From the NCBI GenBank assembly GCA_036525535.1, contig DATDAH010000073.1:1-13169 (forward strand): a stretch of 13,169 bases of DNA, given 5' to 3'. The DNA is from DATDAH01 sp036525535 (GTDB lineage: Bacteria; Actinomycetota; Acidimicrobiia; Acidimicrobiales; DATDAH01). Both the position numbers and the translations under genes were made by a program. Below, one piece after another: positions 1-5,891 of this stretch (position 1 is the first letter of the stretch; each line of letters opens with the position of its first letter). Below the pieces are notes generated by a model that saw nothing but the letters and a program-made list of their open reading frames with translations, had not been told where the DNA came from and did no database searches.

Positions 1-620
1 ATGTCCCGGCCCCGGTACCGGCGTGGCCCCCGGACGTGTTCGCCCACGGCCACGGTGACCGGACGCCCGGAGCGTTGGAGCTCGTTGGCGATCTGGACGC
101 CGCTCGCCGATGCCCCCACCACCAGCACGCCACCGTCAGCGAGCTGATCCGGGTTGCGATAGGTCATGGGCGTGAGGCTCGCCACCGACGACGGCACCAG
201 TTCGGCCACGTCGGGCAGGCGGGGCACGTTGAACGAGCCGGTGGCGAGCACGACGGTCGAGCACTGCCACTCGCCCTGGTCCGTGACGACCCGATAGCCG
301 CGGGCCGTTTGTGACACCGAGGTCACGGTCGTGCCGGTCTGGACCGGCGCGTCGATCGCCTCCGCGTAGGCGGCGATGAACTCGACGACCTCGGGCATCG
401 TCATGTAGCCGTCGGGGTCGTCGCCGTCGTAGGCGTGACCGGGGAGCCGACACTGCCAGTTGGGCGTGAGCAGCCGAAGCGAGTCCCATCGCTCCGTGCG
501 CCAGGAACTGGCCACCTCGCCTCGCTCGAGCACGACGTGGTCGATCGCACGCTCCGAGAGGCACCGGCTGAAGGCGAGCCCCCCGTGCCCCGCCCCGACC
601 ACCACGGTGGTCGTGTGCAC
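1..620 (-). CDS. FAD/NAD(P)-binding flavoprotein monooxygenase-like protein (FMO/Baeyer-Villiger type), C-terminus cut off by window edge
   Basis: The minus-strand frame stays open from a GTG at 620 to the window edge and gives 206 residues without a stop. It begins with a Rossmann FAD-binding motif (GAGHGG, residues 9-14, after VVV), with the acidic end of the second strand at Glu32. An ATG motif lies at 126-128 (VVLATGSF). A second dinucleotide-binding motif follows at 169-174 (VVGASASG), preceded by TYRNPDQL, as in FMO-like and YczJ/CzcO-type flavoproteins. The His of the classical FMO fingerprint is not seen in the usual place. These enzymes use NADPH and O2 to oxygenate a soft nucleophile or ketone; the substrate cannot be told. 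A GGGGGAGG tract about 10 bases upstream supports the GTG start. It lies 29 bp after the OsmC gene and is probably cotranscribed with it. Family confident, exact activity not. Confidence 0.85.
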   Translation of the reverse strand, partial: MHTTTVVVGAGHGGLAFSRCLSERAIDHVVLERGEVASSWRTERWDSLRLLTPNWQCRLPGHAYDGDDPDGYMTMPEVVEFIAAYAEAIDAPVQTGTTVTSVSQTARGYRVVTDQGEWQCSTVVLATGSFNVPRLPDVAELVPSSVASLTPMTYRNPDQLADGGVLVVGASASGVQIANELQRSGRPVTVAVGEHVRGPRRYRGRD

Positions 621-649
621 GGGCGGCCGGCCTCCCCCGCCCGAACTGG

Positions 650-1210
650 TCAGCGCACCTCGACGCGCACGTCGGTGGGGTTGGTGATCACGTCGTACAC
701 GGCGGACCGCTTCTGAGACTGCGCGACGAGCGCCTTGATCTCGTCCGGGCTGGCGTCGGCGTCGATGTCGTAGGTCACCTTGATGTCGCCGAAGCCGTTG
801 CGGACGTCGCTGTCGATGCCGAGGATGCCCCGCACGTCCATCGAGCCCTCGACCGTCGCCGAGACCCGGCGCAGCTGGATCTCCCGGTTCTGGGCCACGG
901 CGGCGACGCCGGCGGTGAGGCAGCCGGCCAGGCCCACGAGCACGAACTCCACCGGCGTGGCGCCGTTGTCCTCGGACGCGAAGATCTCCGGGTGGTCGAC
1001 GTCGAACGAGTACCGCGTCCGATGGTTCTGCTCTTCACCCAGCCCGAAGAAGCCCTCGACGGTCGAGGAGCTGTGGGTGCCGTTCTGCCACTCACAGGAG
1101 GCCCGCCACTCGAACTTCGCCGCGTCGGGCGCCTCGGTCAGGGCCTCCCGAGCGCCCAGAAGGGCTTCGACGTTGACACCGTTGTCGACAGGGGTCGCCG
1201 TAGACGTCAT
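650..1210 (-). CDS. OsmC family protein
   Basis: This 186-residue protein has the OsmC fold signature: the Glu-Cys active-site helix TPVEFVLVGLAGCLTAG (Glu88, Cys97) and the C-terminal segment SAVYDVITNPTDVRVEV. OsmC/Ohr proteins are cytoplasmic homodimers, and classical members reduce organic hydroperoxides with a two-cysteine centre. The second cysteine normally sits on the same long helix or in the C-terminal half. Here the only other Cys is residue 39 in a strand near the N-terminus, so a classical two-Cys peroxidase cycle is not evident and the biochemical role is uncertain. The protein is about 40 residues longer than minimal OsmC because of an N-terminal extension. The ATG at 1210 has a strong AAGGAG ribosome site 7 bases upstream. 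The FMO-like gene follows 29 bp downstream, which suggests a redox-related pair. Confidence 0.9.
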   Translation of the reverse strand: MTSTATPVDNGVNVEALLGAREALTEAPDAAKFEWRASCEWQNGTHSSSTVEGFFGLGEEQNHRTRYSFDVDHPEIFASEDNGATPVEFVLVGLAGCLTAGVAAVAQNREIQLRRVSATVEGSMDVRGILGIDSDVRNGFGDIKVTYDIDADASPDEIKALVAQSQKRSAVYDVITNPTDVRVEVR

Positions 1211-1271
1211 TGATCAGCTCCTTGCTCCGTCCCGCAATGGATGATCCTTCGCGGTGATCCCGAGATGTGGT

Positions 1272-1301
1272 CCCGCACAGTCTCCCCCAAGTTCGTGCGG
1301 G
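1272..1301. repeat. Inverted repeat upstream of the OsmC gene
   Basis: The arms CCCGCAC and GTGCGGG (7 bp, perfect) flank a 16-base spacer in the 153-bp gap between the methyltransferase stop and the OsmC start. Two readings are open: a weak terminator-like hairpin after the methyltransferase, or a regulator site in the OsmC promoter region. There is no T-tract, and I could not find a convincing -35/-10 pair for OsmC here. The rest of the gap shows nothing else recognisable. Confidence 0.35.
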
Positions 1302-1363
1302 CGTGCAGTGAAAGTGCCCGAAGTCACGAGGGAGGTTCTCGGTCAGTCGCTCTCAGGAGGGCG

Positions 1364-2131
1364 CTAGCGGGCGGCGAGGAAGATCACGCGGCGGACGAGG
1401 GGCTCGGGGTCGGGCCCCAGCAGCTCGAGCGCCCGGGTGAACACCGCGGCCCGCTTCGCCGGGTCGAGGCGCTCGACGAACGTCGCGCTCTGGGCGAGGC
1501 CCAGCCGCCACCGCACCATGTCGGCGGGCCCCAGGTCGGTCATCGCCACTTCGAAGCGCTCGACCCGCACCGGGGCCAGTCCGCCGGCGTGGATCGCCGC
1601 CGATGCCGCGGCCACGGTCCCCCATGCGGCCATGGCCACCTTCAGGGACGCGTACCACTGCGGCTTCTCCCACCCGACCTCGTGCAACGCGGCCTCGACC
1701 GCGCCCTTGGCCGGGTGGTCGTCGTCGGCGGCGTAGGTCGAGGCTACGAGCACGTCGGCGACCCGACCGGCCTCCCGCACGCCGTCGGCGGGATCGTCGA
1801 GGTGGTTCAGGGCGAAGGGGGCCAGCACGACGTCGAAGGCACCCCTCCGGAACGGCAGCTGACGGATGTCGCCCACGCTCGCCGGCGGGCGAGTGGCCTG
1901 GTCGACCCGCAGCATGGCGGGCACCAGATCGGTGGCGACCAGCCGGGCGCCGGCGGCCTGGGCCGCTCGGGTGCCGACGCCCGTCCCGCTGCCCAGGTCG
2001 AGGACGAGCCGGCCGGCCAGCGGCACCGGGCTGAAGGCGACGAGCAGCTCGGCCAGGCGTTGGTAGACACGGGTGGGGCCGTCGGCCCACGCTGTGGCGC
2101 CGGCCGAGTACGCCGCGCCCATGGTCGTCAC
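1364..2131 (-). CDS. Class I SAM-dependent methyltransferase
   Basis: A 255-residue Rossmann-fold methyltransferase of the Methyltransf_11/25 type. Motif I is LVLDLGSGTGVG (residues 42-53), motif II ends with Asp68 (ATDLVPAML), Asp88 marks the adenine-contact motif (GDIRQLPF), and FDVVLAPFALNHL (99-111) is motif IV. It should transfer a methyl group from SAM to a small molecule; the C-terminal half, which sets the substrate, is not recognisable. The start is a GTG at 2131 that overlaps the stop of the upstream phosphotransferase by 4 bp (GTGA), implying translational coupling. An ATG three codons in (2123) is an alternative start. The pairing with a small-molecule phosphotransferase suggests both modify related substrates, but this is inference. 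Confidence 0.88.
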   Translation of the reverse strand: MTTMGAAYSAGATAWADGPTRVYQRLAELLVAFSPVPLAGRLVLDLGSGTGVGTRAAQAAGARLVATDLVPAMLRVDQATRPPASVGDIRQLPFRRGAFDVVLAPFALNHLDDPADGVREAGRVADVLVASTYAADDDHPAKGAVEAALHEVGWEKPQWYASLKVAMAAWGTVAAASAAIHAGGLAPVRVERFEVAMTDLGPADMVRWRLGLAQSATFVERLDPAKRAAVFTRALELLGPDPEPLVRRVIFLAAR

Positions 2132-3138
2132 AGGAAGGCCGCCCCTTCGCGGGCGCGGTCACACCACCAGCCGAGCTCGGCGTCATCGCCCAACGCCTTC
2201 TCCCAGCCGAACTGCACGAGCGCGCCGAGGAGGCACAGGGCCGACTGCCGGGCCCACCATGGGTCGGTCTCGATGCCGTAGCCCTCGAGCGACGCCCGGA
2301 GCGCGGCGATGGCGTCCTCCTTGCTCTCCGGCAGGCGGGCCCGGTTCAGCGAGAGGTACCACGCCAGGTCGTGGCCCACCGGAGCCATGCCGGGGTACGT
2401 CCAGTCGATGAGCACGGTGCGCCCGTCGCGGGCTGTGCCCACGTTGCCGAGCTTCCAATCACCGTGCACGAGGGCGAAGGGCGTCGTCGAGAGGGCATCC
2501 ATGAGCGGCTGGACGTCCGGCCGGAGGGCTTCGATGAGGGTGCGCACATCACGGGGCGCACGCGCCTCGAAGCGCTCCCAGCCCTCGGTGGCGATGCGGG
2601 GGACGGGGTCGGGGAAGCCGTTGGCCCGCTCGATGTCCGTGTTGGCCTCGGAGAACCACAGGTAGCGGTTGGCCAGCGGCACCAGGCCCACCTCGTCGGT
2701 CCACTCCCACGTGCGGGCGGCGAGGGCGGCCATGGTGTCGAGGTAGGCCAAGTGGTCGCCGAGGGAGATCGGGTCGTCGCCCGGTGGCACGAGCTCCTGC
2801 GAAAGGTCACGCATGAGCAGGGCCGCCCCCCACCCGTTGCGCCCCAACCCGCCGGCGGCGCCGACCATGCCGTGGTCGATCCGCTCGGGCACCACATCCA
2901 TGAGGCCGCTGGCCCAGGCCTGCAGGGGCTTGCAGCCGACGTCGCCGCAGAAGCGCATGGTCCAGTCGTGGTCGATGTGGACGTACTTGACGATGTGCGG
3001 CTCGCCGTCGATCACGAGCCGCTCGAACCCGGATCCCGACTTCGAGTCGGTGGTGAAGAAGGACTCCCTGCCCGTCGCCCCGGCCAGCAGCTCCTCGACG
3101 GAGGACGCGACCGGCCGTGGCGTGAGGCGCTCGCCCAT
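2128..3138 (-). CDS. Phosphotransferase of the aminoglycoside phosphotransferase/choline kinase-like family (APH)
   Basis: A 336-residue protein with the protein-kinase-like APH fold. The Brenner-type catalytic loop is LVHGDWKLGN (residues 223-232, catalytic Asp227, Asn232). The metal-binding Asp is in VLIDWTYPG (Asp245), followed by GHDLAWYLSL. Lys51 (IVKYV) is the likely ATP-contacting Lys. These proteins transfer the gamma-phosphate of ATP to a hydroxyl of a small molecule. Many chromosomal actinobacterial members have no known substrate and should not be read as antibiotic resistance genes. It overlaps the downstream methyltransferase by 4 bp and lies 66 bp after the SRPBCC gene on the same strand, so an SRPBCC-APH-methyltransferase operon is likely. 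The ATG at 3138 leaves room for the whole N-lobe. Confidence 0.88.
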   Translation of the reverse strand: MGERLTPRPVASSVEELLAGATGRESFFTTDSKSGSGFERLVIDGEPHIVKYVHIDHDWTMRFCGDVGCKPLQAWASGLMDVVPERIDHGMVGAAGGLGRNGWGAALLMRDLSQELVPPGDDPISLGDHLAYLDTMAALAARTWEWTDEVGLVPLANRYLWFSEANTDIERANGFPDPVPRIATEGWERFEARAPRDVRTLIEALRPDVQPLMDALSTTPFALVHGDWKLGNVGTARDGRTVLIDWTYPGMAPVGHDLAWYLSLNRARLPESKEDAIAALRASLEGYGIETDPWWARQSALCLLGALVQFGWEKALGDDAELGWWCDRAREGAAFL

Positions 3139-3204
3139 GCCAGCAGCATCCCGCGTCGGCCGGTGTTCTGCCAGGAGCTGGCGATCGACTACTCCGGGGC
3201 GGCG

Positions 3205-3678
3205 TCAAGCGGCCAGCAGGATCTCCTCCAGGTGGTCCAACGCCCGGCGGGCGTAGCCCTGCCACAGACGACCGAAGACGGGGAGGACCAGGGCGCCCCC
3301 ACTCGACTGGGGGTGGATCGTCCAGGACCAGGTGATCCGGCAGCCTGTGCCCACGGGCTCGAAGGTCCAGGCACCCTCCACTCGAGCGACCAGCGGACGG
3401 AGCGGCCCACTGATGTCGGTCAACTCGTACGTGAAGGCGTTCGGCTCGTCGACGGTGACCAGGTGCTCGGTGACCGAACCACCGTCGGCCGTGTGGATGG
3501 AGCGCTTTTGGCCGACCGTCGCCCAGGGTCCCTCCTGGTCGACGGCGGTGATCGGCGGGATCGGGCCGTACCGACGGTTGAAGAGGTCGGGGAGCGGGGT
3601 GGCGAGGGTGACCAGGAAGGCGTCGTCGAGCGTGACGGGGTAGGTCCGTGAGCGGGCGACAAGGTGGGGGCCGGCCAT
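3205..3678 (-). CDS. SRPBCC (START/Bet v1-like) family protein
   Basis: This frame encodes 157 residues from the ATG at 3678. It has the pattern of small SRPBCC ligand-binding proteins (polyketide cyclase/dehydrase-like): an early amphipathic segment (residues about 19-36, DAFLVTLATPLPDLF), a run of beta strands (WATVGQKRSIHTADGG; VTEHLVTVDEPNAFTYEL; EGAWTFEPVGTGCRITWSWTIHP), and a long C-terminal helix (GRLWQGYARRALDHLEEIL). Such proteins bind hydrophobic ligands in a helix-grip cavity; no catalytic residues can be assigned. The frame stays open upstream to 3882, but that part would overlap the divergent thioesterase-like gene and lacks the fold pattern, so the ATG at 3678 is preferred. No strong ribosome site is seen there. 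It is the likely first gene of the minus-strand operon that continues into the APH gene. Confidence 0.82.
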   Translation of the reverse strand: MAGPHLVARSRTYPVTLDDAFLVTLATPLPDLFNRRYGPIPPITAVDQEGPWATVGQKRSIHTADGGSVTEHLVTVDEPNAFTYELTDISGPLRPLVARVEGAWTFEPVGTGCRITWSWTIHPQSSGGALVLPVFGRLWQGYARRALDHLEEILLAA

Positions 3679-3765
3679 GCGTCGATGCTCGCCGCACCAT
3701 CGGACAAGCGCAACCCACAGGTCCGAGACTTGCACCGCTCCGACGGCGGCGACCAGCCTCGCCCG

Positions 3766-4569
3766 ATGACCGACGTGTCCAGCCCGGAGTTCTCGGTGCC
3801 GGGTCGCTTCGGGATCGCCGCCCACGTCGATGACGCCGGCCTTCACCTCGTGCTCACCCCGCAGCCGGAGGTCCTGGCCCACGGGGTGGTGCGGGCCAGC
3901 GTGCTGGCCTACGCCGTCGACGCCGTCGCCGGCATCTCGATCGATGAGTCCCCGGACGTGTGGACGCTGACCACGGACCTGTCACTCCGAATGCGTCCGG
4001 TGCCGGCCCCGGACGCATTGGTGGCCATCAGCACGGTCGTGCGCCGGGGTCGGCGGTCCGTCACCAGCACGTTCGAGGTGGCCGACGGCAACGGTGCCGC
4101 GGTGGCCTGGGGGGCCATCGGCTTCGCCACGGTCCCCCGTCGTGCCGCCGATCCCCCGAAGCCGCACGTCACCCCAGCCGTGGCCGCCCAGATGTTCACG
4201 GGGCGGTCCACGTTGTCGGAGCCGCTGCGCGAAGCGGCGGGGATCGAGGTGCTCGACGCCGCCGCCGGCGTCGTCCAGGTCACCGTGACCCCAGAGCTGC
4301 GCAACCCGGCGGGCACCCTGCAGGGAGCCATGGTCGCCCTGGTCGCCGAGGTCGCCGCGGAAGAGATGGCGGCGGCCAGGGCCGACGCCCCGGTGGTGGT
4401 CACCGACCTCGACCTGCGCTACCTCGCCCAGGCCCCCGAGGGCCCGGTACGGACCCGGGCCCGCCGGCTCGGCACCGCGCCCGACGATCCGATGCAGATC
4501 GAACTGATCGACACCTCCGCCGACCGGCTCACCACCCTCGTCTACGCCCGGGCCCGAGTCCTGGCCTGA
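3766..4569 (+). CDS. Tandem hotdog-fold acyl-CoA thioesterase-like protein (PaaI-like)
   Basis: From the ATG at 3766 this is a 267-residue protein that reads as two hotdog units. The first (residues about 10-125) has the helix LAHGVVRASVLAYAVDAVAG, followed by strands such as TLTTDLSLRMRPVP and VTSTFEVADGNGAAVAWG. The second (about 150-267) repeats this with NPAGTLQGAMVALVAEVAAEE and TDLDLRYLAQAP. PaaI-type thioesterases cleave acyl-CoA thioesters, usually with an N-x-x-G-x-x-H-G-G motif. Here the second unit has QGA in place of HGG, so activity may rest on the first unit (His39) or be lost. The frame also opens upstream at GTG 3664, but that would overlap the divergent SRPBCC start. No clear ribosome site precedes 3766. 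Its last 28 bp overlap the convergent DUF2867 gene. Confidence 0.78.
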   Translation: MTDVSSPEFSVPGRFGIAAHVDDAGLHLVLTPQPEVLAHGVVRASVLAYAVDAVAGISIDESPDVWTLTTDLSLRMRPVPAPDALVAISTVVRRGRRSVTSTFEVADGNGAAVAWGAIGFATVPRRAADPPKPHVTPAVAAQMFTGRSTLSEPLREAAGIEVLDAAAGVVQVTVTPELRNPAGTLQGAMVALVAEVAAEEMAAARADAPVVVTDLDLRYLAQAPEGPVRTRARRLGTAPDDPMQIELIDTSADRLTTLVYARARVLA

Positions 4570-5192
4570 CCGTCCGACGGCTCGCCGGACCGCACCAAAG
4601 CCCACGCCCGTTCGATCTGTCGCATGAGCGCCGGGTAGACGACCGCGTACCGGAACGGCTTGATGAAGGCCATGTACGCCTTCCCGAACCGACCCCGGGG
4701 CTTGACGTAGACGGCCATCTGTCCCCCGTAGCGGCCGTCACCCTGGTCGACCCACGCCAGGTGCAGGACGCCGTGCACGGTCCGGTTCGACAGCTCGGCG
4801 GCGAATTCGGTGTCGGTGCGATAGACGGGCGTGAACGGCAACGAGCCGAAATCCAGGTCCGCCACCGTGTGGCGCAGGTCGGCCGGCAGTCGGCCGGCCA
4901 GCGAGGTCTCGTTCGTCCCCGGAATCGGCAGCCGGCCCGCGGCATCGATCGGGGCCGAGATCCGACCGAGCCCGAACCAGCGGCCGAGGCGATCACGAGC
5001 ACCCCAGAGGATGCGGGTCGGGAGCGACGTCGCGTTGGTCGGGTCGGCGGCCGCCATCAGCTCGAGCAGCACCTGGAAGTCCTCGGGGCCACCGTGCGCG
5101 GGCAGCGCCCAGACATCCTCCAGCGTGAAGTCGGGTACGAGCGAGCGGATGCGCCAGGGGCGGGAGTCGTGCTCTGCGTTCGGAATCCTCAT
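4542..5192 (-). CDS. DUF2867 family protein
   Basis: The ATG at 5192 gives 216 residues and is preceded by a GAGGA ribosome site 5 bases upstream; the frame runs on to 5252, but that part crosses the promoter and operator. The protein matches the DUF2867 pattern as I know it: an N-terminal VPDFTLEDVWALP, a central ILWGARDRLGRWFGL, a beta-rich middle with GVLHLAWVDQG, and the C-terminal signature YMAFIKPFRYAVVYPALMRQI. The last of these is a hydrophobic, basic helix typical of the family, possibly membrane-associated. No biochemical function is established for the family; some members are fused to or next to NAD(P)-binding epimerase-like proteins. It is divergent from a TetR regulator whose putative operators overlap this gene's promoter, so repression by that TetR is the simplest model. 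Confidence 0.83.
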   Translation of the reverse strand: MRIPNAEHDSRPWRIRSLVPDFTLEDVWALPAHGGPEDFQVLLELMAAADPTNATSLPTRILWGARDRLGRWFGLGRISAPIDAAGRLPIPGTNETSLAGRLPADLRHTVADLDFGSLPFTPVYRTDTEFAAELSNRTVHGVLHLAWVDQGDGRYGGQMAVYVKPRGRFGKAYMAFIKPFRYAVVYPALMRQIERAWALVRSGEPSDGQARTRARA

Positions 5193-5201
5193 GCTCGTCC
5201 T

Positions 5202-5227
5202 CGATCCATACGCTGACGTATGGATCG
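5202..5227. promoter_or_regulatory. Palindromic operator candidate O1 (11-bp arms)
   Basis: A perfect inverted repeat, CGATCCATACG then CTGA then CGTATGGATCG, lies between the DUF2867 start codon and its promoter. It overlaps the -10 hexamer (ATCGTA on the plus strand, 5224-5229) and touches the ribosome site at 5198-5202. The core ATACG-N4-CGTAT recurs at 5252-5265. Position and symmetry fit a dimeric TetR-family repressor, most likely the product of the adjacent tetR gene. Confidence 0.75.
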
Positions 5228-5252
5228 TAGGCAGGTACCTTGCTTCTGTCAA
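5224..5252 (-). promoter_or_regulatory. Sigma70-type promoter for the DUF2867 gene
   Basis: Read on the minus strand there is a perfect -35 hexamer TTGACA (5252-5247), a 17-base spacer, and a -10 hexamer TACGAT (5229-5224), which fits the TANNNT rule. Transcription would start about 7 bases further on, inside palindrome O1 and some 25 bases before the ATG at 5192. The second palindrome touches the -35. Confidence 0.72.
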
Positions 5253-5268
5253 TACGGTCCCGTATAGA
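5240..5268 (+). promoter_or_regulatory. Promoter candidate for the tetR gene, near-leaderless
   Basis: TTGCTT (5240-5245), a 17-base spacer and TATAGA (5263-5268) form a plausible plus-strand promoter. The predicted start, about 5275, falls at the GTG start codon at 5276, so the mRNA would have practically no leader. Only a weak AGG precedes the GTG, which agrees with leaderless translation, common in actinobacteria. Palindrome O2 overlaps the -10. Confidence 0.55.
5252..5265. promoter_or_regulatory. Palindromic operator candidate O2
   Basis: ATACGGTCCCGTAT is a perfect 14-bp palindrome with the same ATACG-N4-CGTAT core as O1. Its centre lies 44 bp from that of O1, close to four helical turns. 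It overlaps the first base of the DUF2867 -35 and part of the tetR -10, so binding could close both promoters at once. Confidence 0.7.
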
Positions 5269-5275
5269 TAGGTCC

Positions 5276-5839
5276 GTGGCCAAGGTCAGGACTCCACGGG
5301 GCGCCTGGGTCGAGGCCGCACTGCAGGCCATGGCGTCAGGCGGCCCGGATGCCGTGCGGGTCGAGGCGCTGGCGGGGAGCTTGGGGGTGTCCAAGGGTGG
5401 CTTCTACTGGCACTTCACCGATCGCCAGGCGCTTCTGGACGAGATGCTCGACACCTGGGAGAAGGCCGTCGTCGAAGACGTCATCGCCCGCGTCGAAAGC
5501 CAGCCGGCAGACCCAAGAGCCAAACTGCGGCACCTGTTCGCGTTGGCCTCCTCCGTCGACGGGTTCGCCACCGAACTGGCCCTCCGGGACTGGTCGCGCC
5601 GCGACCCCGACGTCGCGGCGCGCCTGCACGGGGTCGACAACCGACGCATGGAGTATCTCCGCTCGCTGTTCGCGCAGTTCTGCGGCGATGAGGACGATGT
5701 CGAGGCCCGCAGCCTGCTGGCCTACTCGTTGTTCATCGGCAGCTACTTCATCGCGTCGGCGCACGGCGACAAGTCGCGGTCGCAGGTGCTGCAGCTCGCG
5801 ATCGACCGCCTCCTCAGCGACTCCTGGGGCGCGGCCTGA
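5276..5839 (+). CDS. TetR/AcrR family transcriptional regulator
   Basis: A 187-residue regulator from the GTG at 5276. The N-terminal DNA-binding domain has a clear helix-turn-helix: VRVEALAGSLGVSKGGFYWHF (residues about 28-47), followed by the usual DRQALLDEML. The C-terminal all-helical ligand and dimer domain contains LALRDWSRRDPDVAARLHGVDNRRMEYLRSLF, a pattern common in regulators of this subfamily; the inducer is unknown. The frame opens further upstream at a TTG (5240), but that codon is part of the promoter -35, so the GTG is preferred. The gene is divergent from DUF2867 across two matching palindromes, so it probably represses both itself and DUF2867. The phosphoribosyltransferase gene begins 52 bp downstream on the same strand and may be partly cotranscribed. 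Confidence 0.9.
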   Translation: MAKVRTPRGAWVEAALQAMASGGPDAVRVEALAGSLGVSKGGFYWHFTDRQALLDEMLDTWEKAVVEDVIARVESQPADPRAKLRHLFALASSVDGFATELALRDWSRRDPDVAARLHGVDNRRMEYLRSLFAQFCGDEDDVEARSLLAYSLFIGSYFIASAHGDKSRSQVLQLAIDRLLSDSWGAA

Positions 5840-5891
5840 CAGCACAAGCCTCGCTCCCACGAGAAGATGGATGACTCTGGAGGTGGCCCTC

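Noticed and set aside
1241..2281. Plus-strand open frame of 346 codons over the methyltransferase
   Set aside because: Shadow of the methyltransferase; biased composition, no motif, no ribosome site.
2128..3138. Antibiotic-resistance gene (aminoglycoside phosphotransferase)
   Set aside because: Only the broad APH fold is supported; operon context with SRPBCC and methyltransferase genes and lack of mobile elements do not support a resistance role.
2371..3651. Long plus-strand open frame of 426 codons opposite the APH and SRPBCC genes
   Set aside because: It is antisense to genes with clear domain motifs, has a composition rich in Gly, Val, Asp and Arg typical of a high-GC shadow frame, and has no recognisable domain.
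5349..5891. Upstream extension of the phosphoribosyltransferase frame through the tetR gene
   Set aside because: The frame is open by chance through TetR in another phase; the good ribosome site and the start of the PRTase fold place the start at 5892.
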